DNA from: 2-02-FULL-48-14 sp964356195
GTDB lineage: Bacteria; Patescibacteriota; Gracilibacteria; UBA1369; 2-02-FULL-48-14
Assembly (NCBI GenBank): GCA_964356195.1
Contig: CAYHGP010000001.1
Location: forward strand, 62,001-126,000
Length of the DNA stretch: 64,000 nucleotides
Direction: 5' to 3'
Shown here: positions 15,525-22,675 of the stretch, piece by piece
Numbering within the stretch: position 1 is the stretch's first letter
How the letters are laid out: every line of letters begins with the position of its first letter
Translations under genes and position numbers: made by a program
The notes under the pieces: model-generated
What the model saw: the letters and a program-made list of their open reading frames with translations, nothing else
Told to the model about the DNA's origin: nothing
Database searches by the model: none

Positions 15525-17891
15525 ATGAAAATTGCATTGATTTGTGGGGGGCCATCGTTGGAGCGAGGGATTTCGCTCAACTCGGCGCGTAGTGTTTTAG
15601 ACCATTTGGAAGGCGATGGGATTGAAGTGGTGCCGATTTATTTTGATCATAAAAAGCGTCCTTATCATATTTTGAGCTCGCAACTTTATTCCAATACGCC
15701 TTCCGATTTTGATTTTAAGCTTCAAGAAACGGCTAAGGCTCTGAGTCCAACCGGACTTAAGAAGTTGCTGAAAAGTGTGGACCTGGCCTTTCCCGTGATG
15801 CACGGACCTTTTGGGGAAGACGGAGGAATTCAGCGTATTCTTGAGCGCGCCAAGGTGCCTTACATCGGCCCTGGGATGGAGGCTTGTAAACGTTGTTTCG
15901 ATAAATTTACAGCCAATGAATTCATCCGAAAGAATGGATTTTTCACGCTCCCCTCCATCGTTTTGAAAATTCACCAAGGGGGGCACAAGTCAACGATTGC
16001 TGCGTTTTTCAAGAAACATAAAATCAAGAGAGCCATTGTGAAGCCTGCAACGGGGGGATCCAGCATTGGAGTTTCTTCAGTGACTACTGCCACCGAAGCC
16101 CTTGAAAAAGTAAAAAAACTTTTTGCCAAAAGGATAGATACCCGTGTGGTGGTGGAGCCCTTTTGTGAAGGGATTGAGTTTACCGTCATCCTTTTGCAAA
16201 ATCGTTTTGGAATGCCGGTGGCTATTCTCCCGACGGAAATTGAGACGGACTACACGGAGCATCAAATCTTTGATTATCGGAAAAAATATTTGGCGAGCCG
16301 AGCGGTTCGTTACCACTGTCCTCCTCGTTTTGATAACGCCACCATTGAACGCATCCAGGTTCAAGCTGAGCAACTGTTTACGCTGTTTGGGATGCGAGAT
16401 TTTACGCGGTTTGACGGCTGGCTGCTTCCCGATGGAAACATTTGGTTTTCAGATTTCAATCCCATTAGTGGCATGGAGCAGAATAGCTTCCTCTTCCAAC
16501 AAACGGCGCGCATTGGGTTCAGTCATCGCGACCTTCTTCGTTTTGTGGTGAAGAACGCGGCAGCGCGGTATGGGCTGAAAGTTCCTGAAATCACGAAAGA
16601 AATCGAGGAGAAGAAAAAGCCGGTGAACGTTTTGTTTGGAGGTAGCACTTCCGAGAGGCAGGTTTCGCTTATGAGTGGAACCAATGCTTGGCTCAAGCTT
16701 CGTCGCTCAAAAAAGTACGCTCCCAAGCCCTTTCTTTTGGACTTGAATGGGAAGGTGTGGCCGCTTCCCTATGCACTAACTTTGAATCATACGGTGGAGG
16801 AAGTTTTGGAAAACTGCGAAGGGGCAGAAGCCGGTGAAAAGCGCTTGCAGTTTTTAGAGGAAAAAATACGATTGCGGTTGTCGGCTGGAGAGGAAGAGCT
16901 GAGCGAATCTTTTTTCATCCCGAAGCCGTTGAGCTTGGAGACTTTCATTCGTGACAGTAAGTTTGTGCTTTTGGGTTTACATGGAGGCATTGGCGAAGAC
17001 GGGACTTTGCAAGCAATGCTGCAAAAACAAGGAGTGAAATTCAACGGTCCCGGGGCAGAGGCGTCTCGCATTTGTATGGATAAGTTTGAGACTGGAAAAC
17101 GTGTGCAAGGTTTGGAAAAATGGGGAGTGTACACGGCACCCAAAAAGTCCGTATTGCTCACGGCATTTAAAAACTTCAAGCCCGTGGATTTTGATAATTA
17201 CTTCAAGAATTTGCAGGCCGAGCTGGATTCGCGAACTTTTATTGTGAAGCCGCAGGACGAGGGCTGCTCCTCCGGAATTGTTCGCCTGTTTAACGCTCGG
17301 GATTTTGCGAAGTACATTGCTTTGGCGCTCAAGGGAGTCGCCTTCATCCCTAAAGAAACTTTTAAAAACCAGACGCAAATGGTGGATATGCCTTTGGTCC
17401 CCATGAAGCATCTTTTGATTGAGCAGTTTATTGAAACGGACGCGGTTTGCGTGAAAGGAAATCAGCTCAAGTGGCGACGAAAAAAAGGATGGGTGGAAGT
17501 GACGGTGGGTGTTTTAGAAGAAAATGGAAAGTGCCATGCGCTGAGTCCCAGTCTTACCGTTTCCGAAGGCGAAGTGCTTTCTGTGGAAGAAAAATTTCAA
17601 GGGGGAACCGGGGTGAATATGACTCCGCCGCCGGAAAAATTTGTGAAACCGACCGTGCTTGCGCGGGCCAAAAAAGCGGTTGAGAAAATTGCGGAAACGC
17701 TTGGGATTGAAGGGTATTGCCGTATGGATGCCTTCCTGAACATCGACAACGGGGATATCATTTTAATCGAAGTGAATACTTTGCCGGCGCTCACGCCGTC
17801 CACGGTTCTTTTCCATCAAGCGCTTGCTGAAAAGACGCCGATTTACCCCAAGCGGCTCTTGGAAATGCTGATCGAGAATAAAGGCTATTAA
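15525..17891 (+). CDS. ddl: Tandem (two-module) D-alanine-D-alanine ligase
   Basis: 788 aa, about twice the usual Ddl. Module 1 (residues ~1-365) has HGPFGEDGGIQ, KPATGGSSIGVS, RFDGW and a diverged metal site SDFNPISGMEQNS. Module 2 (residues ~370-788) restarts with VNVLFGGSTSERQVSLMSG, then HGGIGEDGTLQ, KPQDEGCSSG, RMDAF and EVNTLPALTPST. Both keep the ATP-grasp phosphate loop and the RxD. Module 1 has Asp for the usual metal Glu and has lost the Pro-Gly; module 2 has Ala for the Gly. They may be two active ligases, or one catalytic and one altered module with a different acceptor. It makes dipeptide precursors for peptidoglycan. The release-factor-like gene follows after 12 bp. Confidence 0.9.
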   Translation: MKIALICGGPSLERGISLNSARSVLDHLEGDGIEVVPIYFDHKKRPYHILSSQLYSNTPSDFDFKLQETAKALSPTGLKKLLKSVDLAFPVMHGPFGEDGGIQRILERAKVPYIGPGMEACKRCFDKFTANEFIRKNGFFTLPSIVLKIHQGGHKSTIAAFFKKHKIKRAIVKPATGGSSIGVSSVTTATEALEKVKKLFAKRIDTRVVVEPFCEGIEFTVILLQNRFGMPVAILPTEIETDYTEHQIFDYRKKYLASRAVRYHCPPRFDNATIERIQVQAEQLFTLFGMRDFTRFDGWLLPDGNIWFSDFNPISGMEQNSFLFQQTARIGFSHRDLLRFVVKNAAARYGLKVPEITKEIEEKKKPVNVLFGGSTSERQVSLMSGTNAWLKLRRSKKYAPKPFLLDLNGKVWPLPYALTLNHTVEEVLENCEGAEAGEKRLQFLEEKIRLRLSAGEEELSESFFIPKPLSLETFIRDSKFVLLGLHGGIGEDGTLQAMLQKQGVKFNGPGAEASRICMDKFETGKRVQGLEKWGVYTAPKKSVLLTAFKNFKPVDFDNYFKNLQAELDSRTFIVKPQDEGCSSGIVRLFNARDFAKYIALALKGVAFIPKETFKNQTQMVDMPLVPMKHLLIEQFIETDAVCVKGNQLKWRRKKGWVEVTVGVLEENGKCHALSPSLTVSEGEVLSVEEKFQGGTGVNMTPPPEKFVKPTVLARAKKAVEKIAETLGIEGYCRMDAFLNIDNGDIILIEVNTLPALTPSTVLFHQALAEKTPIYPKRLLEMLIENKGY

Positions 17892-17903
17892 CAAGTCTGT
17901 GTT

Positions 17904-18305
17904 ATGGAATTCCCTGTCCCCATTTCAGAAAAATATTTGGAAAAGGCTCTGGCCTTACATATTTTTCCTGAGGATATTGAAGAGAACTTTGTTCGTGGAA
18001 CCGGGGCGGGCGGGCAAAAAATCAATAAGACATCGAGTTGTGTGTGGCTGAAGCATTTGCCCACCGGAACGGAGGTGAAATGTCAGGAATATCGCCAGCG
18101 GGAAGTGAATCGTAGTGAGGCCTACAAGCTCTTGATTCTAAAAATTGAAGACCGTATTCTTGGCAAAAAATCGGAGCGTGCGCAAAAAGCTTTTAAGCTG
18201 AGAAAGCAGAAAATGCGCCGTTCACGGAAGGCAAAAGAAAAAACTTTGCAGCACAAAGCGCACCGATCGGTTCTCAAAGAAAATCGGCAAAAAGTTAATT
18301 TTTAA
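17904..18305 (+). CDS. GGQ-domain ribosome rescue factor (MTRFR/ArfB-like)
   Basis: 133 aa. FVRGTGAGGQKINKT places the peptidyl-hydrolase GGQ at residues 36-38. SSCVWLKHLPTGTEVKCQEYRQREVNRSEA then matches the release-factor catalytic domain, closest in wording to mitochondrial MTRFR (C12orf65). The C-terminus is a Lys/Arg-rich helix, as in ArfB-type factors that enter the empty mRNA channel. It has no codon-recognition domain. It should release peptides from stalled ribosomes or split subunits, alongside the tmRNA pathway implied by smpB at 39.6 kb. Confidence 0.88.
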   Translation: MEFPVPISEKYLEKALALHIFPEDIEENFVRGTGAGGQKINKTSSCVWLKHLPTGTEVKCQEYRQREVNRSEAYKLLILKIEDRILGKKSERAQKAFKLRKQKMRRSRKAKEKTLQHKAHRSVLKENRQKVNF

Positions 18306-18306
18306 A

Positions 18307-19011
18307 ATGTATACAAAATCGTTTTATTTGACCGGGCAGCAGGGCAACAATGCCTTTGCCTATTCTGCGAGGGGGCCTGAGCCCAGGCTCTATGTGCCTT
18401 CCATCCGCGATGGAACTTTGGAGGACGTGAGGGTCGGGATGGAGGCGGTTTTTGAAGATTTTGATTACGAGGGTGTTTTCCAATCGTGCAAGGGGCTGGA
18501 GAATTTTATTCGTGCGGAGTGGCGGGGGATTCCTGTGATCGTGGTGGATAATCATAATCATGTGTTTTACTTTTGGTACGAGGCCTTGGCAAAAGGACAG
18601 CTCCAGCGTGGAGCGACGCTGATCCACATTGATGCCCACAAAGATGCGCGTATTCCGGAGAAGGCTTTTTCCGGTGGGCCTTTGGAGGAAGTTTTTCGTT
18701 ATACCAATGAGGAGCTGAATGTTGGAAATTATATTGTGCCTGCTCAGAAAGAAGGCCTGGTGGGAGAGGTGCAGTTTGTGACCAGCGGAGAGGCGCTTGA
18801 GGATCGACGTTTCGTGGAGACTAAAAATAAAATCCTCAACATTGACCTCGATTTTTTTGCGCCCGAAATGGCTTACATCGATTTTGAAAAAACCAAGCGG
18901 TTCATTCTTGAACAAGCAAAAACAGCGAGCCTCATTACGGTGTCCACCAGTCCGTTTTTTATAGATCAAGAGTTGGCGATCCGCAGGCTTCTTGACATAT
19001 TTGGCAAATAG
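18307..19011 (+). CDS. UPF0489 family protein (arginase-like fold)
   Basis: 234 aa. LIHIDAHKDARIP and KILNIDLDFFAPEMAYIDF are the two acidic motifs of the UPF0489 family, and VVDNHNHVFYFW and NVGNYIVPAQKEG are further family motifs. The DAH and DLD motifs resemble the metal centre of arginase/deacetylase folds, so a metal-dependent hydrolase is plausible, but no substrate is known. It starts 1 bp after the rescue-factor stop and is probably co-transcribed with it. Confidence 0.82.
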   Translation: MYTKSFYLTGQQGNNAFAYSARGPEPRLYVPSIRDGTLEDVRVGMEAVFEDFDYEGVFQSCKGLENFIRAEWRGIPVIVVDNHNHVFYFWYEALAKGQLQRGATLIHIDAHKDARIPEKAFSGGPLEEVFRYTNEELNVGNYIVPAQKEGLVGEVQFVTSGEALEDRRFVETKNKILNIDLDFFAPEMAYIDFEKTKRFILEQAKTASLITVSTSPFFIDQELAIRRLLDIFGK

Positions 19012-19019
19012 GCTAAAAT
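18992..19019 (+). promoter_or_regulatory. Promoter of the histidine kinase gene
   Basis: A perfect TTGACA (18992-18997), a 16-bp spacer and TAAAAT (19014-19019). The -35 lies inside the end of the UPF0489 gene. ATG 19040 follows 21 nt after the -10. Confidence 0.5.
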
Positions 19020-19039
19020 GTCAAAAATTAACCTGAACC

Positions 19040-20113
19040 ATGGACGACGGACCAAAACATGAACTGGTGGAGAGGCCCGATTTACTCCCCGCGCCTGTAC
19101 AGATTGAAGAGCCCCCCAAATTTCGTGGTTTACATCGGAGAAATTTCTCCAGGGCTTTGTATGCGCACGCGGCCCTTGAGCAGTTTCAACTTGAAGTGAG
19201 AGGGATGCGCGGACGTTTAGAGCTATTTTTGAGGCAATTAGAGGAAGACTCTACGTTAACGAGTCCGGCACATGTGGCGGGTCGTATTGCAAGCCTCACT
19301 AGACGGATTGCCCGTCTTAGCCAAATTGTAAAATTTGCCCGTAGCCAACTGAACGCAGAGACTATTCCCACTGCCATTCTGCCCTCTCCTCACGTCTTCA
19401 TTTCGACGTACCGACGTTTGGATGGTTTAGACCTACGAGAGTTGGCGGACATTCAAAAAGAGTATGGAAGACTGGCTCACGACGTGAATAATAGGCTCGC
19501 CATTGCCATGGGAAATGCCAGTCTCATGGGCATTCTGCGTGATTTACAGCAGCTCAAGCCGCGTATCGAAATAGTGATGACTGCGTTGGTGCAAGCGGAC
19601 GAGGAAATTCATGGTGCCTTGGATAAGCGAAAGCTCAGTAACCAAAATATTGCTGGTGCTCTAACGACGCTCGAAGGTTTGAAAACGATCATGACAGGAC
19701 GTATTGCCGTTCATGTCGATTCACGGGTGGAGGGAAAAGATTATTCCGGAGGTATTGCGATGGCGCCCGATCACTTTAGCGGCCTGGTGTTCAACCTCAC
19801 GGATAATGCACAAAAAGCGGGTGCAAAAAACATGACAATTTCAGTGAGGGCTGTTCAAGGAGAATTTGTCGTTTCATTTACAGATGATGGCCCCGGATTC
19901 AAAGGAAGGAATCCATTGGATGCATCTAAAGAGAGTAAAGATATCACCGCAGCTAAGATGGACGGGACCTCTAATGGAAATGGGCTACCCATTTGCTATG
20001 ACTTTTGTAGAAAAGCCGGAGGAACTTTGCATCTTGAGAAGGAGAAGGCTTCGGATGCTCCTACGGGTGCCGAATTTACCGTGCGTCTTCCTTTGTTAAA
20101 AGGCCGGCGCTAA
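19040..20113 (+). CDS. Soluble orphan sensor histidine kinase
   Basis: 357 aa without transmembrane segments. RLAHDVNNRLAIAMGNASLMG is the phosphoacceptor H-box (His147). The HATPase domain has NLTDNAQKAGAKN (N-box), SFTDDGPGFKG (G1), SNGNGLPICYDFCRKAGG (G2) and GAEFTVRLPL. Residues ~40-110 are helical and may be a coiled-coil input region. No response regulator is adjacent. The 3-prime end overlaps the convergent O-antigen-ligase-like gene by 38 bp. The signal and partner are unknown; the degenerate receiver-like protein at 63.3 kb is a weak candidate. Confidence 0.85.
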   Translation: MDDGPKHELVERPDLLPAPVQIEEPPKFRGLHRRNFSRALYAHAALEQFQLEVRGMRGRLELFLRQLEEDSTLTSPAHVAGRIASLTRRIARLSQIVKFARSQLNAETIPTAILPSPHVFISTYRRLDGLDLRELADIQKEYGRLAHDVNNRLAIAMGNASLMGILRDLQQLKPRIEIVMTALVQADEEIHGALDKRKLSNQNIAGALTTLEGLKTIMTGRIAVHVDSRVEGKDYSGGIAMAPDHFSGLVFNLTDNAQKAGAKNMTISVRAVQGEFVVSFTDDGPGFKGRNPLDASKESKDITAAKMDGTSNGNGLPICYDFCRKAGGTLHLEKEKASDAPTGAEFTVRLPLLKGRR

Positions 20114-21293
20114 TCCAAAAGGGGACCATAAAGAGCGGGAAAAGGAGGCTGTTGACGAAAATGGAGTGTACAAATAGGCCCGAGAGTCCTGCGAGGAAAC
20201 CCAAGGCAACGCCGTTTTTCCGATGTTTCCAGGCTTGAATAGCGAGAAGGAGGTAGATGCTGAGGAAGGGAAAGAATCCGGCGAGGCCGGTGGTGGCAAG
20301 AATATTGAGAAGACTGGAATCAGAACCGCTAGCGGAGTGAATGTTGAGGTCTTTTAAGGTGCCGAGTTCAAGCGCGGCGTATTTGTAGCGATTGTAGCCT
20401 TGGCCGAGTATCGGTTTTTCGAGGAAAAGTTGCCAAGCTTCATCCCAAGCTTCAAAGCGCAGGCGAGAGGAGGCGTCCGGCAAGGTGTAGGAGTCGGAAG
20501 TTACGGAGGCGATGCTGTCCACCAGACTTAAAAAACGGTCTTGTACCGTGGGTAGAACGGCCACCAGCAGAAGGAGTGCGACTCCGAGCCCCGCCAAGAG
20601 TTTCACGGAACGAAAGAGGCCGAAAACGAGGACGGCCGTGATGAGCGCGAGGTAAGCGCTGCGGGAAAGAGTGAGGACCAAGGCGATGAGACCTATGCCG
20701 ACGATGGGGATGAAAACTTTACGAAGGGATTTTTGGTCCAGAGCGGCACCGAGCAGAATAGGCGAGATGAAGGCTAAAAATCCTCCCACGAAATTGGGGT
20801 CAAACCAGGTGGAAAGCAGACGGTTTTGGTGAGGGTCCCAGCCCAAATCTTCGAGGCTGGTGAAATCGGGCATAATTTTGAGCTGAATAAAACCGGCGAG
20901 GCTGAGCAGCAAGGCGAAGCCGGCGAGCATCCAGAGGGTGGTGTCTTTTTCAGATTTGCTTTGGTTGAATACAATAATGGAAAGGAAATAAAAGCCGGCC
21001 CAGCGGACTCCGTAAAAGGCGGAGGCTAAAAATCCACCCGTGTCCATTGCGCTTGAGTTCAAGAGGAGAGAGGCAAGGCCAACGGTGACGAAGAGGAGAG
21101 CGGGGAGCAGGGTGGTCGGGAATTTCGGGCAGTCTTTTTGCGCCAGTTTTTTGAGTATCCATGCTCCCACAAATAGAGGTACGAAAAGGTCCACTAAAAG
21201 AATGCCGTGGAAACGATAGAGCTCAGCCACAAGCGCGAAAAGCAAAGTGAGGCCGAGGCCGATGGTGTTGAATGAGAAGGCTTCTTTACGCAT
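20076..21293 (-). CDS. O-antigen ligase-like (Wzy_C) membrane protein
   Basis: 405 aa with about ten hydrophobic segments. A large extracytoplasmic loop around residues 245-310 contains SSRLRFEAWDEAWQLFLEKPILGQGYNRYKYA, the pattern typical of WaaL/Wzy_C proteins (R, then W, then GxG). Such proteins ligate or polymerise lipid-linked glycans, here perhaps S-layer glycan or wall polymer. No glycan cluster surrounds it, so the substrate is unknown. It diverges from rdgB and converges, with overlap, on the kinase gene. Confidence 0.8.
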   Translation of the reverse strand: MRKEAFSFNTIGLGLTLLFALVAELYRFHGILLVDLFVPLFVGAWILKKLAQKDCPKFPTTLLPALLFVTVGLASLLLNSSAMDTGGFLASAFYGVRWAGFYFLSIIVFNQSKSEKDTTLWMLAGFALLLSLAGFIQLKIMPDFTSLEDLGWDPHQNRLLSTWFDPNFVGGFLAFISPILLGAALDQKSLRKVFIPIVGIGLIALVLTLSRSAYLALITAVLVFGLFRSVKLLAGLGVALLLLVAVLPTVQDRFLSLVDSIASVTSDSYTLPDASSRLRFEAWDEAWQLFLEKPILGQGYNRYKYAALELGTLKDLNIHSASGSDSSLLNILATTGLAGFFPFLSIYLLLAIQAWKHRKNGVALGFLAGLSGLFVHSIFVNSLLFPLFMVPFWISAGLLTKEDAR

Positions 21294-21317
21294 CGGGACT
21301 ATTGTACACTAGGGGTC

Positions 21318-21908
21318 ATGAAAATCCTCATTGCCACCAAAAACCCGGGAAAGTTTGAAGAGATTCGCGAGATGCTCACCGGACTCGATGCCGAGTTCGT
21401 TTCACTTGAGGACCTTGGGATTACGGAGGACTTTAAGGAAGGAAGTCATAGTTTTGAAGAAAATGCACTTGGGAAGGCGCGGTTTTTTCATGAGAAAACC
21501 GGCTTGGTAACGGTGGCGGATGACAGTGGGATTTTTGTAGAAACTTTGGCGGAGGAGCTCGGCATTAAAACGCGGAGATGGGGGGCCGGGGAAGAGGCGA
21601 GTGATGAGGAATGGCTGGAGCATTTTATGAAACGCATGGAAACTGAAAGCAATCGTAAGGCAGAGTTTGTGTGTGCGGCGGCCTATGTGAGTGGAGGAGA
21701 AGAAAAAGTTTTTAAGGCCGAGACTGTGGGCGTCATTACAAAGACGGTGGAAGTGTCCGTGAAAGCAGGTATTCCGCTTTCCTCTGTTTTTAAAGCCGAG
21801 GGATGTGGGAAAGTTTTTGCAGCTCTTTCGACCGAAGAAAAAAATCAGCTCAGTCACAGGGGCAAGGCTTTTGTTCTTTTAAAAAATTATCTACAAGATC
21901 ATGCTTAA
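21318..21908 (+). CDS. rdgB: Non-canonical purine NTP pyrophosphatase (RdgB/HAM1)
   Basis: 196 aa. ILIATKNPGKFEEIREML is the family N-terminal motif, FEENALGKARFF follows, and TVADDSGIFVETL carries the metal-binding acidic pair. The C-terminus is shorter and more diverged than the usual GYDPIF and SHR region, but NQLSHRGKAFVLLKNYL matches the SHRgkAl ending. It hydrolyses ITP, dITP and XTP. It starts 24 bp from the divergent O-antigen-ligase-like gene and overlaps the glutaredoxin gene by 8 bp. Confidence 0.9.
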   Translation: MKILIATKNPGKFEEIREMLTGLDAEFVSLEDLGITEDFKEGSHSFEENALGKARFFHEKTGLVTVADDSGIFVETLAEELGIKTRRWGAGEEASDEEWLEHFMKRMETESNRKAEFVCAAAYVSGGEEKVFKAETVGVITKTVEVSVKAGIPLSSVFKAEGCGKVFAALSTEEKNQLSHRGKAFVLLKNYLQDHA

Positions 21909-22134
21909 GTTGTATACCTTCCAATCTTGTCCTTACTGCGAAAAAGTTCGCAGAGTTTTTATGTCCGACAAGGTGTCTTATGAGGAAGTGACTGCTGAAC
22001 GGGGAACCCCTGGCGCAGAAGAAGTGGAGCGACTGGGAGGCAAACTCCAAGTTCCATTTTTGGTCGATACGGAAGCCGGAATTTCCATGTATGAATCGGA
22101 CGATATTATTAACTATGTACAAAAAAATTCTTAA
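21901..22134 (+). CDS. Glutaredoxin-like protein
   Basis: 77 aa. LYTFQSCPYCEKVRRVF has the CPYC redox site (Cys10, Cys13). LQVPFLVDTEAGISMYESDDIINYV supplies the cis-Pro (VPF) and the ESDDI segment seen in glutaredoxin/GST-N folds. It overlaps rdgB by 8 bp upstream and the O-methyltransferase start downstream, so the three form one transcription unit. A thiol-disulfide role in the cytoplasm is likely; no partner is indicated. Confidence 0.88.
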   Translation: MLKLYTFQSCPYCEKVRRVFMSDKVSYEEVTAERGTPGAEEVERLGGKLQVPFLVDTEAGISMYESDDIINYVQKNS

Positions 22135-22675
22135 AAAAATTGAAGAAGAGAACGTCGCCAAAGACGTTTGGATTGTGGGTCCTGAAACGGGCCATATGTT
22201 GCATTGGCTGGTTCGTGTTTTAGAACCGGAGACCGTGCTTGAAATTGGAACCTCCGTGGGTTACAGCGCACTTTGGATCGCTTCTGCTTTACATCACAAT
22301 GGGAAGGGAAAGCTCTGGACGGTGGAGTCGCATGATGAACGTTTTGAGCGCGCAAAAGAAAATATCGCCGAGTCCGGTCTTGGGGATCGTATTGTTCAAG
22401 TGAAAGGACACGCCCCTGAAATTTTCGAGAGCAACTCAGGGATTCCGGAAATCATCGATGTTGTTTTTTTTGATGCCACCAAGCAAGAGCATCAGTCCTA
22501 CTTCGACGCTATTTTTCCACGGATGCGTTCCGGCGGCATGATTTTGGTGGACAATGTAAAGTCGCATCGCTTCGGACCGATGCAGGAATTTATTGAAAAT
22601 GCTCATGCCAACAAAGGCTTGAAGGTGGTCGAAATTCCGGTTGGAGACGGGCTGCTTATAGCACGCGTTGTTTAG
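22115..22675 (+). CDS. O-methyltransferase (YrrM/COMT-like)
   Basis: 186 aa from ATG 22115, inside the glutaredoxin tail; an in-frame start at 22091 is also possible. VLEIGTSVGYSALWIASAL is SAM motif I, LWTVESHDERFERAKENIAESG the acidic strand-2 end, and DVVFFDATKQEHQSYFDAI and GGMILVDNV the metal/catechol-type motifs of the family. Substrate unknown; relatives methylate small hydroxy compounds or tRNA 5-hydroxyuridine (TrmR). The TrmR possibility is attractive because a TrhP-like gene lies at 8.1 kb, but that is speculation. The end overlaps the convergent PBP gene by 20 bp. Confidence 0.85.
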   Translation: MYKKILKKIEEENVAKDVWIVGPETGHMLHWLVRVLEPETVLEIGTSVGYSALWIASALHHNGKGKLWTVESHDERFERAKENIAESGLGDRIVQVKGHAPEIFESNSGIPEIIDVVFFDATKQEHQSYFDAIFPRMRSGGMILVDNVKSHRFGPMQEFIENAHANKGLKVVEIPVGDGLLIARVV

